From Neobacillus mesonae (lineage in GTDB: Bacteria; Bacillota; Bacilli; Bacillales; Cytobacillaceae): a stretch of 64,000 bases of DNA. The stretch is taken from contig NZ_KV440949.1 of assembly GCF_001636315.1 (NCBI RefSeq), positions 230,703 through 294,702 on the forward strand. Reading direction: 5' to 3'. Within the stretch, counting starts at the first letter, position 1. Each line of letters starts with the position of its first letter. A program made the translations under genes and the position numbers. This document shows positions 26,896 to 36,312 of this stretch, piece after piece. The notes beneath the pieces are model-generated. The model was given only the letters and a program-made list of their open reading frames with translations, did no database searches and was not told where the DNA came from.

Positions 26896-27408
26896 TTACT
26901 GAAGAAAGTTTCTGCTATGTTTAAAATCTACTTCATATTTTTTTATTGGTACATATAAATCAACCTTACATTTACCTTCCGGGTCTTCGGCAGGGTTATT
27001 CATATTAAATTCAAGGTTATTTCTGCTGTAATCGGCATCATAATCACTATTTGGCAGCCACTCTTTATAAAAAAATTGATATGCTGCATTCAATTTTTCA
27101 GCCCGATCATAAAATTTATACAATGCAAATTGTCCGCCGTCCAAAGTTTTAAATTTCATATCAGGATGTTTTTCTTTTTCAAAACCTTCTGGAATGGTTA
27201 CACACGCATCGTGGCGGCATTCTCTACCTTCTACTAAATCAGGATTATCTAAAGGTATACCTATAAATGACTGTTGAGGCGGGAAAAGTCCATTATTAAT
27301 TGCCCAGCCGATTAAAATTCCCCAATGATCTTGGTGTTCAAAATAACTTCCCGTTCGTCTTATATAGGCTACTTCAATTTTAGGTAATTCTTTTACTTCG
27401 ATATTCAT
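26896..27408 (-). CDS. GyrI-like small-molecule-binding domain protein
   Basis: A 170-aa stand-alone GyrI/SbmC-type effector-binding domain. Seen features are the opening VKELPKIEVAYIRRTGSY, the central ACVTIPEGFE strand, GGQFALYKFYD and the Y-x-x-W-LPNS-Y segment, all typical of the GyrI superfamily. Related domains bind lipophilic cations or hydrolyse cyclopropanoid toxins; a role in xenobiotic defence is possible. RBS AGGGAG precedes the ATG. Confidence 0.72.
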   Translation of the reverse strand: MNIEVKELPKIEVAYIRRTGSYFEHQDHWGILIGWAINNGLFPPQQSFIGIPLDNPDLVEGRECRHDACVTIPEGFEKEKHPDMKFKTLDGGQFALYKFYDRAEKLNAAYQFFYKEWLPNSDYDADYSRNNLEFNMNNPAEDPEGKCKVDLYVPIKKYEVDFKHSRNFLQ

Positions 27409-27475
27409 TATTTTTTCAACTCCCTAAAGGTAATAAATGAAAAACGATGAGGGATTCCTTTTATATAGCCAGAAT

Positions 27476-27901
27476 TTAATCAAAAAACTCCATATGTGTT
27501 TTTTCCTTTTTGTAATAGTCCAGCCTGTCTTTTAATGTCCCTGTATGAAATTCAAACTTATGGCCATCTGGGTCAATAAAATAAATAGACTTTTTATCCC
27601 TTACGTCTCTTTGACGCCCTTCCAAAATCTCTACATTTAAATCCTTTAGCCTACGATACACACGATCAAATTCTGATTCATCGATTGAAAAAGCTATATG
27701 GGTATATGATTGATTGATTTCATTACGGGGAATATTTTTTTCTTCATTAAGTGCCAGCCATAAACCATTTAAATCAAAATAGGCCGTGCTTCTGCCTTTT
27801 ACAAGTAATTTTGCATCAAAAACGGTTTGGTAAAATTTAATCGATTCCTCTAGATTTGACACTGAAAACAACAAATGATTTATACCTTTTACTATTGACA
27901 C
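27476..27901 (-). CDS. fosB: FosB-type metallothiol transferase
   Basis: A 141-aa vicinal-oxygen-chelate enzyme that inactivates fosfomycin by opening its epoxide with bacillithiol in the presence of a divalent metal. Expected metal ligands are present: His9 ([10 protein letters not shown]), His68 (SYTHIAF) and Glu117 (HKFEFHTG). Other FosB hallmarks are [32 protein letters not shown] and [11 protein letters not shown]. Length matches family members. GTG start at 27901 with GAGG 7 bp upstream. Confidence 0.93.
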   Translation of the reverse strand: MSIVKGINHLLFSVSNLEESIKFYQTVFDAKLLVKGRSTAYFDLNGLWLALNEEKNIPRNEINQSYTHIAFSIDESEFDRVYRRLKDLNVEILEGRQRDVRDKKSIYFIDPDGHKFEFHTGTLKDRLDYYKKEKTHMEFFD

Positions 27902-27920
27902 ATTTGCACCTCAAATTTCT

Positions 27921-28466
27921 CTACTCATTAAACCTGCCCATTAAGATTGTATTATAGTAATTGCCGTCGGAAAGGATTTTGTCATTTTTTAAAATACCTT
28001 CTACTTCAAAACCATATTTTTTATAAAGGTTTATCGCTTTCTCATTAGTTTCAAGAACACTCAACGTCATTTTCTTAATTTCATTTGTATCTGCCCAATT
28101 AATAGATTCTTTTAATAGGTTCTTGCCGATACCATATCCCCAATATTCTTCTAATACACACACTCCAAATTCTACTTTATGGGACATTCTTTTCAATTTG
28201 TTTCCTTCACACCTCGAAAAACCTACGATTCTATTATTAACTTCAGCAACTAAAAATAAGTTACAGCTGCTTTCTGTATCATTCTTAATAATCTGCTGGA
28301 ACCCAGATTCATCTATGTATGCCTCTCCTTTTTCTCTGTCTAGATTTTCTGTTTCACCGTCACACTGCAATCTTACTTCCGACAGATTTTTCGCGTCCCC
28401 CTCTGTTGCAGATCTAACAATGTAAGATAAATCATTTGCAAAAAATTCTTGATGGTTAATCCTCAC
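27921..28466 (-). CDS. GNAT family N-acetyltransferase
   Basis: A 181-aa RimI/RimJ-like acetyltransferase. The acetyl-CoA loop lies in CVLEEYWGYGIGKNLL and the C-terminal NEKAINLYKKYGFEVEG strand is standard. Substrate unknown. GTG start with AAGGGG upstream. It ends 20 bp before the fosB start, so the two may be cotranscribed. Confidence 0.78.
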   Translation of the reverse strand: MRINHQEFFANDLSYIVRSATEGDAKNLSEVRLQCDGETENLDREKGEAYIDESGFQQIIKNDTESSCNLFLVAEVNNRIVGFSRCEGNKLKRMSHKVEFGVCVLEEYWGYGIGKNLLKESINWADTNEIKKMTLSVLETNEKAINLYKKYGFEVEGILKNDKILSDGNYYNTILMGRFNE

Positions 28467-28523
28467 TGAGTAATGCCCCTTCCGATTGTACCTTTGTTAT
28501 ATGGTTCAATTTCCCTCTTTAGC

Positions 28524-30323
28524 TTACTTATGAAGCAATGCAATAAATTCTACTGCATCTTTAACACACAATTCCATTCCTTTTTCCCAAAATTCTGCTG
28601 AGGTAATATCCTCTCCTAAATGCTTCATGACTAAATCTTCTGTAGACATACTTCCTGAATCACGGAGCAACTCAATATAATTTTTTTCAAATGCCTTCCC
28701 TTTTTTCTTCGATATGGCATACATACTTATTGAAATTAAATAGCCAAAAGTATATGGAAAGTTATAAAAAGGAGAATGAGTAATATAAAAATGCGGAGTC
28801 CAAATCCACGAACTCAAAGAGACACTATCAAAAGAATCTCCGTAGCACTTTTCTATGGCTTCCTGCATGAGCTCATTTAAACGTGATGATGAAACAAATC
28901 CTTTTTTACGTTCTTCATAAAATGTCTGTTCAAACATGAATCTCGATTGAATGTTCATGAAATTCATAACGCTTCGTTTTAATTTTTCATCTAGTAAAAA
29001 CAATTTGTCTTCTATAGATTCGGCTTCATCCTTTGCAGCATCTAATATAATCATTTCAGCAAAAGTGGAAGCAGTTTCAGCAATACTTAATGGATAATGT
29101 CTGTTCAAACCATTAACCTGTTTCATCGCATTATTATGAAATGCGTGACCCAGTTCATGTGCTAAGGTGAGAACATTGGTAATTGTATTACTATATGTCA
29201 AAAAAATTCTCGATTCACCGGAAAGCGGGAACCCTGCACAAAATGCTACTTGTGATTTATTGGGACGATTTTCGGACTCAATCCAGCCATTTTCAAAAGC
29301 CTGGCGGGTAAAACTTTCTAATTCATTTCCAAAATGACCAAACCGATTTAGAATAAAATCTACGGCATCTTCATATTTTATAGTTTGATTTGTTTCGGTT
29401 ACGGGAGCCCAAAAGTTGTATGAATGCATTTTTTCATTACCTAGCATCTCAGCTTTTTGTTTTAGATAGTTCATAAATGGCAGTTTGTATTTATTTACTG
29501 CCTCCCACATGGCATTCAGCGTTTTTTCTTTTAACCGATTTTCCAGTAAAGGCTCTTCGATCACATTCGTAATCCTTCTTTTATTGGAAACTTGTAATCT
29601 ATAGCCAGCAATATGATTTAATATTTTGGCAAACAATTCCTCCTTCTCTTTCCATATTCCTTCTAAGGCATAATGAGCAGCTTTGCGTACTTCTTCCACC
29701 GGATGGGAACGTAAATTAATCGCTTGGCCAACCGACAGCTTTTTTACTTCTCCGTCCATTGGTATATTTACTCTTATACTGCTAATTAGTGATTGATAGA
29801 ATTGCCCCCATGCGTGATACCCATCTACCATCAAACTTGACACTAAACTCTCTTCTTCTTCTGATGAAAGCAGCATAGCTGCCTTTTCACGCCATTCATT
29901 AAGGAGAAACTTATAGGTACTTAACTCCTTCGTTCCTACTATCTCATTCCATAAAGTGATATTAGTTTTTAATAGAATCCTTTGTACTTTTTTTAAAGCA
30001 TCCTCATAACGTCCAACTAATGAAGTTGCTTTTACCCGTAAAGCTCCTGCTTGTTGATCATTTGAATTTTGCGAAAGAAGACAGGTTATGAAAGAATTCG
30101 CTTGAGATAGATGGATGCGAATATTGGCTATGTAATCAATTAAATCAGCAATCTGAATGGAATCATTAATTTCTTGAGGAGTCTTAAAACTAGATACTCT
30201 TTGTTCAAGTTTATTAATTTTCGATTCAAGCTGTTTTAAATGTTCTTTAAATGAAGCGGAATCACTTCCGCCCAAGAAAATTCTTTCCAAATCCCATACT
30301 TGGCTGTAATTTGATACTATCAT
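28524..30323 (-). CDS. M3 family oligoendopeptidase (PepF-like)
   Basis: A 599-aa cytoplasmic zinc metallopeptidase that trims oligopeptides. The zinc motif is His389-Glu390-Leu-Gly-His393 in LAHELGHAFHNNAM, with the third ligand Glu downstream in SIAETASTFAEM. The N-terminal half is all-helical, as in PepF/M3B. No signal peptide. Start ATG follows AGGAG. Flanked by a GNAT and a histidine phosphatase on the same strand. Confidence 0.9.
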   Translation of the reverse strand: MIVSNYSQVWDLERIFLGGSDSASFKEHLKQLESKINKLEQRVSSFKTPQEINDSIQIADLIDYIANIRIHLSQANSFITCLLSQNSNDQQAGALRVKATSLVGRYEDALKKVQRILLKTNITLWNEIVGTKELSTYKFLLNEWREKAAMLLSSEEEESLVSSLMVDGYHAWGQFYQSLISSIRVNIPMDGEVKKLSVGQAINLRSHPVEEVRKAAHYALEGIWKEKEELFAKILNHIAGYRLQVSNKRRITNVIEEPLLENRLKEKTLNAMWEAVNKYKLPFMNYLKQKAEMLGNEKMHSYNFWAPVTETNQTIKYEDAVDFILNRFGHFGNELESFTRQAFENGWIESENRPNKSQVAFCAGFPLSGESRIFLTYSNTITNVLTLAHELGHAFHNNAMKQVNGLNRHYPLSIAETASTFAEMIILDAAKDEAESIEDKLFLLDEKLKRSVMNFMNIQSRFMFEQTFYEERKKGFVSSSRLNELMQEAIEKCYGDSFDSVSLSSWIWTPHFYITHSPFYNFPYTFGYLISISMYAISKKKGKAFEKNYIELLRDSGSMSTEDLVMKHLGEDITSAEFWEKGMELCVKDAVEFIALLHK

Positions 30324-30366
30324 TTTTTACTCCTATCATTTTATCTTCATGAAGCCTGAGCATCGA

Positions 30367-30927
30367 TTATGTCCTTCTCCACATTCTATGAACCTCTTTC
30401 AGCTTCGTTTGGTCAAAGGTTAATTTATAAATATCGGGCATCTCAAGTTCTTTCCAAAAACTAAAACCATATTTTTTATTAAAGTAATTCATAATTAAAA
30501 CCATTATATTTCCATGTGTTCCCATTACAATATTCTTACCCTCATATTCGTTTAATATCTGTAATGTTGCCCTCACTCCTCGCTCTTGAGCGATAATATT
30601 CGATTCCCCGCCTTCCCAAGAAAAGGCAGGGTCTGCCCATACTTTTGAAATAGCAAAATAAAAATCTTCAACAGGCTTTTCAGACAATTTCCGTTCTCTA
30701 AAGGCATTTTCGATTATCAATTCTTTACCTATTAATTTGACTGTTCCTTCTACTGTTTGTATAGCTCTTTTATATGGACTTGAAATGACATATTCTATAT
30801 TTTCATTTTCTAGTAGTTGAGTGACCTTTTCTGCATCGGTCAGACCTTGTTTGGATAAAGGCCTTTGTAATTCATCAGGGGTATAAATAGAATGAGCATG
30901 TCGTACAAAATATAGGTTAGTCAACAA
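30367..30927 (-). CDS. histidine phosphatase family protein
   Basis: A 186-aa phosphoglycerate-mutase-like phosphatase. The phospho-accepting His10 lies in RHAHS (variant of RHG), the second Arg in SSPYKRAIQT, the acid/base Glu near FRERKLSE and the second catalytic His in MGTHGNIM. Substrate unknown. TTG start with GGAGG upstream. Confidence 0.82.
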   Translation of the reverse strand: MLTNLYFVRHAHSIYTPDELQRPLSKQGLTDAEKVTQLLENENIEYVISSPYKRAIQTVEGTVKLIGKELIIENAFRERKLSEKPVEDFYFAISKVWADPAFSWEGGESNIIAQERGVRATLQILNEYEGKNIVMGTHGNIMVLIMNYFNKKYGFSFWKELEMPDIYKLTFDQTKLKEVHRMWRRT

Positions 30928-30962
30928 GATTATCCTCCCCCCTCTAGTTTGCTGCTGATTGT

Positions 30963-31841
30963 TTATTTCCCACGTGCAATTGCTTCAACTAACGGTTTTA
31001 GCCAATCCTGTAAGTTAGTAAATTGAAAGCCCTCTTTGGCAGCTTTATCATTTGTCATATACCATGATACAGGAACTGCATAGGGTGAACGGATTTCTTC
31101 ATTTCCAACTAATGCAATTTTTGCGGATTTTCCGGTAGCCTCTTCGATTAATTTTATTAAGTTGGATAATGAAATTTTTCCATTTGCTGTTGCATTGTAT
31201 GGTCCTTCCACATTTGTCATGCCGGACCATTTTAGAAATTCTGCAGCTTCAGTTGCTTGGATATACGACATTTCGGCATCCATATTTAAAAATCCAATTG
31301 GTTCTCCGTTGGCAATACGTTCAACATGGAAATGCAGGCGGCGTGTATAATCATCCTCGCCCATTACAATTGGGAAGCGGACAGCTACAACCGGAAATTT
31401 TGCATATTTAAAGAACACTGCTTCAGCCTGGCGTTTTCCTTCTCCGTAGGTAAAGTCTGCAATATCCCCCATTCGAATTTCATAATGATAGGGATCAAAG
31501 TCAGCTTCATTTTTCTCGTTGCCATCGGCTTCATATGTAGATAATGTAGATGTAAAGACAAGCTTGCCAATTTTCCCGTTGAAGATTTCACAAAAAGCAT
31601 AGGCATCATTTGGAGAATAGCAAATATTATCATAAACAATATCGAACGTACGGCCTTCAACCTTTTTAGCCAGCTCTTCCTTATTCAGGCGGTCTACGAT
31701 AAGATGTTCGACCTGATCACCGAATGGATTACCCGATTGACCGCGCGTCATTATCACAACATGATATCCGTCCGCAATTAATAACTCTACCAATTTCCGA
31801 CCAAAAAAACGTGTACCGCCAAGAACTAATATATTTTTCAT
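30963..31841 (-). CDS. NAD-dependent epimerase/dehydratase (atypical SDR)
   Basis: A 292-aa Rossmann-fold protein of the atypical/extended SDR group. The nucleotide motif is GGTRFFGRKL (residues 8-17) rather than the classical TGxxGxxG, a variation seen in RNA-binding CSP41-like and isoflavone-reductase-like SDRs. The YxxxK-like catalytic pair is unclear (YGEGKRQAE is a candidate). Function unknown. ATG start with GGAGG. It ends a run of minus-strand genes with the GNAT upstream (2-bp gap), so these two are cotranscribed. Confidence 0.75.
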   Translation of the reverse strand: MKNILVLGGTRFFGRKLVELLIADGYHVVIMTRGQSGNPFGDQVEHLIVDRLNKEELAKKVEGRTFDIVYDNICYSPNDAYAFCEIFNGKIGKLVFTSTLSTYEADGNEKNEADFDPYHYEIRMGDIADFTYGEGKRQAEAVFFKYAKFPVVAVRFPIVMGEDDYTRRLHFHVERIANGEPIGFLNMDAEMSYIQATEAAEFLKWSGMTNVEGPYNATANGKISLSNLIKLIEEATGKSAKIALVGNEEIRSPYAVPVSWYMTNDKAAKEGFQFTNLQDWLKPLVEAIARGK

Positions 31842-31843
31842 TT

Positions 31844-32317
31844 TTAAATTCCTCCGTTTGATTCAATTTGTTGTTCTGCCCATTCATATAGAATATCAGG
31901 CAGGTTTTCTTCATTTTCATGACCTCTGGCAATGATTTGAAAGCCATTTTTTTCATAAAAGCGCTGTGCTTTTTCATTTACATCAAATGTATATAAGGTT
32001 AATCTCCCGCTTGAATGGGCTTTTGCTTTATCTAGTAAAGTTTGACCTATTCCCCTCCCCTGATAATCGACATGAATATAAAGCTGGCTGATTTCCTTGT
32101 CATTATAAACTATCATACCGACCACTTTTTCAGCTACTAATACTAAATCAATTTGGAACTGTTCAGATAATACATGATTTAGAAAATGAAGATGGTTTTC
32201 AAAACTATGAATTTCTTTTTGACCAATTGCTTTTTCCTTGCTTTCCCGCCACATCATCACTGTTTCTTCAGCGTGTTTTGGATTATACTGGATAATGTTG
32301 AATTTTTGTTCGTTCAC
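31844..32317 (-). CDS. GNAT family N-acetyltransferase
   Basis: A 157-aa GNAT. The acetyl-CoA signature is in LYIHVDYQGRGIGQTLLDKA and the C-terminal NEKAQRFYEKNGFQIIARG strand is standard. Substrate unknown. GTG start with GGAGACAC upstream. Repeat array B begins about 60 bp upstream of its start, so any transcript of this gene would need to start in or after the array. Confidence 0.8.
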   Translation of the reverse strand: MNEQKFNIIQYNPKHAEETVMMWRESKEKAIGQKEIHSFENHLHFLNHVLSEQFQIDLVLVAEKVVGMIVYNDKEISQLYIHVDYQGRGIGQTLLDKAKAHSSGRLTLYTFDVNEKAQRFYEKNGFQIIARGHENEENLPDILYEWAEQQIESNGGI

Positions 32318-32374
32318 TGCAGTGTCTCCTTCATCTTAATTCTTTAAATGACCATAATGAGATTTTTCTATCGC

Positions 32375-32880
32375 TTACGGTCGCGTAGAACCTCTCTACG
32401 TGACCCAACTACACCTTTTTCTTCAGCTACGGTCGCGTAGAACCTCTCTATGTGACCCAACATCACCTTTTTCTTCTGCTACGGTCGCGTAGAACCTCTC
32501 TACGTGACCCAACATCACCTTTTTCTTCGTCTACGGTCGCGTAGAACCTCTCTATGTGACCCAACATCACCTTTTTCTTCTGCTGCGGTCACTTAGAACC
32601 TCTCTATGTGACCCAACATCACCTTTTTCTTCGTCTACGGTCACTTAGAACCTCCCTACGTGACCGAACATCACCTTTTTCTTCGGCTACGGTCACGTAG
32701 AACCTCCCTACGTGACCCAACATTACCTTTTTCTTCAGCTACGGTCGCGTAGAACCTCTCTATGTGACCCAACATCACCTTTTTCTTCAGCTACGGTCAC
32801 GTAGAACCTCTTTACGTGACCGAACATCACCTTTTTCTTCGTCTACGGTCGCGTAGACCCCTTCTAAATGACCGAAATTT
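32375..32880. repeat. array B: 52-bp tandem palindromic repeats
   Basis: Ten units whose CCTCT element starts at 32391, 32443, 32495, 32547, 32599, 32651, 32703, 32755, 32807 and (degenerate) 32859, each exactly 52 bp apart. The core is again GGTCRCGTAGA / TCTAYGTGACC around ACCTC. The 25-bp linker (CAACATCACCTTTTTCTTC then a variable triplet and TAC) differs from that of array A but aligns with it base for base. Linker and core are both homogenised within the array. Confidence 0.93.
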
Positions 32881-33000
32881 ACTTTTTACACTAATTACCG
32901 GCACTTATATCAAGATTCCTTTTTCATAAATTTCCAATTAAATATACATTCAATAAAACAGCTTAAATTCCTTTTCTTTAATTAAAAATCTCTGTACAAA
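32881..33000. other. AT-rich spacer between array B and the menC terminator
   Basis: No gene, promoter or structured element is recognised here apart from general AT-richness. Confidence 0.4.
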
Positions 33001-33001
33001 A

Positions 33002-33030
33002 ATAAAGGCTGCCCATCTGGACAGCTTTTC
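33002..33030 (-). terminator. terminator after the MenC/NAAAR gene
   Basis: Minus-strand GCTGTCC-AGAT-GGGCAGC stem (one G-U pair) followed by CTTTATTTTTG, 48 bp after the stop codon. Confidence 0.7.
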
Positions 33031-33078
33031 TCGCAATTCTTAGCCTAAAACAACCCCACAAAACAACCCAATGAAATA

Positions 33079-34191
33079 CTAAGCCTGATATATTTTTGTT
33101 GCCGCTGTAAAACGTTCTATTGTTTCCCTGTTCACTTCATAGCCAATCCCAACTCTATCAGGCACCTTAATTACACCATTTTCAGCAATGACTTCCGGCT
33201 CAATGATATCCTGCTCCCAATAACGTGATGAAGATGAAGTGTCCCCTGGCAAAATAAATTGACTTAACGTCGTTAAGGCAATATTATGGGCTCTCCCAAC
33301 ACCAGATTCCAGCATACCTCCGCACCAAACGGGGATCCCTTGTTCCTTGCAATAATCATGAATTTTCTTTGACTGTGTTAAACCGCCAACGCGGCCAATT
33401 TTAATATTAATAATTTTGCAGCTTCCCATCTCAACTGCTTTACGAGTATCCTCTAAGGTATGGATACTTTCATCCAGACAAATCGGTGTGCTGATTGCCT
33501 TTTGCAATATCGCATGGTCAATAATATCATCATGTGCCAGCGGCTGTTCAATCATCGTTAGATCAAACTCGTCCAATTGCTTCAAATGTTCAAGGTCCTT
33601 TAGACTGTAAGCGGAATTGGCATCCGCCATCAGCGGTGTATTTGGGAAGTTCTTCCGTACCTCTCTTAAAATATCAACATCCCAGCCCGGTTTGATTTTT
33701 AACTTAATCCGTTTATATCCGTCCCCAACTGCCTTCTCAATAACATTTAATTGGTCCTTTACTGTTTCTTCAATGCCAATGCTGATCCCTACATCAATTT
33801 CCGTTTTTTCACCGCTTAATGCCTGATATAATGGCACTCCATTTTTCTTGGCGTATAAATCCCAAATGGCCCCTTCAATCGCTGACTTTGCCATATTATT
33901 TCGTCTAATTGGCGCAAACCGCTCGCTAACCTCATCCGGATGGGCAATCGGCTGCTTCAGTAAACTAGGCAGTAAAAAATCCTGGAGCATATGCTCATTT
34001 GTTCTAACGGTTTCCTCTATATACCACGGTGACGGAAAAGCAACAGACTCTCCCCACCCGCTGACACCATCTTTATCAATGGCTTCTAACAAAAGAAATT
34101 CTTTTTCAAAAAAAGTTCCAAAGCTCGTCGTAAACGGTGATTTTAATTCCATCTTTACATTTCTTACGATTACTTTATCTAGTTCAATCAT
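33079..34191 (-). CDS. enolase-superfamily o-succinylbenzoate synthase / N-acylamino acid racemase
   Basis: A 370-aa MenC-family enzyme with N-terminal capping domain and TIM barrel. Expected active-site residues are present: Lys pair in KLKIKPGW (about 164-166), metal ligands Asp in MADANSAY (about 191), Glu in IEQPL (about 216), Asp in CLDES (about 241), and Lys in NIKIGRVGG (about 265). Many Bacillaceae members racemise N-succinylamino acids rather than serving menaquinone synthesis. No men genes are nearby and it is translationally coupled to a GNAT, so racemase is favoured. The two activities cannot be separated from sequence alone. Confidence 0.88.
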   Translation of the reverse strand: MIELDKVIVRNVKMELKSPFTTSFGTFFEKEFLLLEAIDKDGVSGWGESVAFPSPWYIEETVRTNEHMLQDFLLPSLLKQPIAHPDEVSERFAPIRRNNMAKSAIEGAIWDLYAKKNGVPLYQALSGEKTEIDVGISIGIEETVKDQLNVIEKAVGDGYKRIKLKIKPGWDVDILREVRKNFPNTPLMADANSAYSLKDLEHLKQLDEFDLTMIEQPLAHDDIIDHAILQKAISTPICLDESIHTLEDTRKAVEMGSCKIINIKIGRVGGLTQSKKIHDYCKEQGIPVWCGGMLESGVGRAHNIALTTLSQFILPGDTSSSSRYWEQDIIEPEVIAENGVIKVPDRVGIGYEVNRETIERFTAATKIYQA

Positions 34192-35045
34192 TAAAGCACT
34201 CCCCTATCATCATTAATCTGCAGACTATCTCTTTTTTCAAAAATATAATAATGAACCTGATTCTCCTCCAGCCGTTTAATACCTGTTGCCACAAAACCAT
34301 TAGAAATAAGACTTGAAAAAATTTCACGCGTTTTCATCCGCCAATCAACTGCCAGACCGTTATCAACATTTTTGATATGCTGGATGCTCCACGGAATCGG
34401 TACAAACCATTGATTTTTAATTGTAAAGTCCACAACATTCCTTTCATCAATAAGTTCAGGCAGCCCCTGACTATTGATAAACGGATCAATCACCGTTTTA
34501 TCGTGGCTGAGTTGAATAGATTGTCTGAATGAGTGATGTTCCGTAACATGCAGACTATCAATCCACCACTCTACTTGAAAACGGTCGGTAGGCAATCCGG
34601 CATTTAAGGCATCTTCCACTTTCCCATAGATATTTTCAATATAGTTCGCACCAATTCCGCGGAGTTTTTGCAAATTTAAATAGGCATTTGGACTCTCCAG
34701 TGGATCAAACGTCCAAGTGATCAGTCGATAACCCATGGCCAATGCTGTTCCTCGCTGTTTCAGTTTTAACAATCGCCCGATTCCCTTACTTCGATAACCT
34801 TCATGAATCCCCATTGTGTGGGAGCATAAATGGAGCCTTCCGTTTTTAATGCCAGGGAATCCGTAATTAAATCCAACTAATTGGTCATTAATAAATGCCC
34901 CTAGCATAATGCCGCCGTTTTTGATGGCAGTTAACGTTTGATGCACTGGGATTGCGGTTGTTTTCCAAACTTCTGCTTCTAATTTGTTTACCTCGGTTAA
35001 TTCCGAAATAGTTGTTAAAGATCGTATGGTTACTCCGGATGTCAT
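34191..35045 (-). CDS. GNAT superfamily acyltransferase, candidate D-amino acid N-succinyltransferase
   Basis: A 284-aa predicted GNAT (COG3375-like). The acyl-CoA loop is in [23 protein letters not shown] and the conserved [27 protein letters not shown] segment identifies this long subfamily. Its TAA overlaps the ATG of the racemase gene (TAATG), so both are made together. In Geobacillus such a GNAT is succinyl-CoA:D-amino acid N-succinyltransferase in a D- to L-amino acid conversion route with the racemase and an M20 hydrolase (established for those homologues; inference here). The hydrolase is not in this window. Confidence 0.75.
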   Translation of the reverse strand: MTSGVTIRSLTTISELTEVNKLEAEVWKTTAIPVHQTLTAIKNGGIMLGAFINDQLVGFNYGFPGIKNGRLHLCSHTMGIHEGYRSKGIGRLLKLKQRGTALAMGYRLITWTFDPLESPNAYLNLQKLRGIGANYIENIYGKVEDALNAGLPTDRFQVEWWIDSLHVTEHHSFRQSIQLSHDKTVIDPFINSQGLPELIDERNVVDFTIKNQWFVPIPWSIQHIKNVDNGLAVDWRMKTREIFSSLISNGFVATGIKRLEENQVHYYIFEKRDSLQINDDRGVL

Positions 35046-35190
35046 TTTGATTCCCTCATTTCATTTTAAAAAGTGTCCAGTATTGATTTTGGTTAAAATA
35101 TATAGTCAGTTGTTTAAAATTCCTTTCAATACTCATTAACATCGAATATAGTTTATATTCTGTAAATTCTCAACGTTTTTTTTACAATAA

Positions 35191-35222
35191 CAAAAAAGCA
35201 TATCTCCAGCAGATATGCTTCT
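35191..35222 (-). terminator. terminator after the beta-propeller gene
   Basis: AAGCATATCT and AGATATGCTT arms (35196-35220) with a CCAGC loop; on the minus strand a TTTTTTG run follows. Confidence 0.8.
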
Positions 35223-35245
35223 TTCAGCTTAGTGATTTAACTTCC

Positions 35246-36280
35246 TCACTTTGGAAGCGGAATTTCTTCTTCCTTTTTCCCGTCGATATTCATTTTATAT
35301 AAATGGTAATCTGGGTCGCCCTTTGCAAAGTTTTTATCCAGCATGAAGTAAATGGTTTTGCCATTTGAGCTAACAACAGGGTCCCCGACATATTCACCAA
35401 AGTGGGTCAGCTGCTTCTCTTCCTTTGAATCTAAATTGTATTTATACAGTTCATATTCAAAGGTACCGCCCTCATCTGCATTACTGATGGATTGAAAAAT
35501 TAATTCTTTTCCATTAGGAGTGATTGTAAAGCTAAATACATCCACTTCCCGGTCAGGGTCAGAAATAACGGACAATTTTTCTGGATGACCCAAAGGAATT
35601 TCAAAAATTCTCTGTTTCACTTGGAATGAATCCTCCGCTGATTTTACATCCGAATCATCATCTCTTTGGACGTATACACGATCACCGCTAGGAGCAACGT
35701 TTAACGAATGAATAGAATACTGCTTAAGTTTCGTCCATTTTTTATGTGATTTCTTAACAAGGTCATATTGATATACATCAAAATTATGCGGTCGTTTTCC
35801 AGTAATCGGCGAATAATTTTCAAATGTCCCGGCCCCTAGGTAAAAAAGGGACGAATCATTCGGTGTAAACTCAACCTCGGTAATAACGGAAGAATCAGTA
35901 AACACATTCCTTGTTTCTTTTGTTCTTAAATCCAGAAAGTGTACTGTACTCTCTAGACCTGTTTCTTTATCTTTATTAGAAGTGATATAGGCCAAGGTGG
36001 AACCATCATGTGAAAAAGATGGGTCTAGAATTATCATATTTTCCTTATATTCCACTGCGAGTGTATCTATCGACAGCTTTTTATTATATAAATACAATTG
36101 TGGTCTGCCTTTGTCATATTTAACATAGGCAATCGTATTCTTTGATGAAATATCATATTGATTCGTAAGCCCATTTTGTTTTTCCTGATCTGTTTTATTA
36201 AAAAACATCCCAACAACCACAAGAGCTGCTGTAGCAACAAACAAAAATAAAAAGAGAAAGATAAGATATTTTTTCTTCAT
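35246..36280 (-). CDS. TolB-like beta-propeller protein, membrane-anchored
   Basis: A 344-aa protein with an N-terminal membrane anchor or signal (about 5-27, YLIFLFLFLFVATAALVVVG) and a series of PD40/WD40-like beta-propeller blades (for example DPSFSHDGSTLAYIT, VEFTPNDSSLFYLG, VAPSGDRVYVQ, TPNGKELIFQS, VSSNGKTIYFM), so about five to six blades. Such domains mediate protein contacts at the outer face of the membrane; no catalytic residues are apparent. It lies 33 bp behind the membrane protein at 36313 on the same strand and is probably cotranscribed. Confidence 0.75.
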   Translation of the reverse strand: MKKKYLIFLFLFLFVATAALVVVGMFFNKTDQEKQNGLTNQYDISSKNTIAYVKYDKGRPQLYLYNKKLSIDTLAVEYKENMIILDPSFSHDGSTLAYITSNKDKETGLESTVHFLDLRTKETRNVFTDSSVITEVEFTPNDSSLFYLGAGTFENYSPITGKRPHNFDVYQYDLVKKSHKKWTKLKQYSIHSLNVAPSGDRVYVQRDDDSDVKSAEDSFQVKQRIFEIPLGHPEKLSVISDPDREVDVFSFTITPNGKELIFQSISNADEGGTFEYELYKYNLDSKEEKQLTHFGEYVGDPVVSSNGKTIYFMLDKNFAKGDPDYHLYKMNIDGKKEEEIPLPK

Positions 36281-36312
36281 AATAAAATCCTTTCATTGCA
36301 GCCGGATCCAAC

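Noticed and set aside
30963..31841. several plus-strand frames of 62-80 codons and a minus 91-codon frame over the SDR gene
   Set aside because: All are shadows of the SDR reading frame, with no ribosome sites.
32375..32880. CRISPR array or series of terminators
   Set aside because: Linkers repeat like the cores, and the hairpins are followed by CAACATCACC rather than a T-run.
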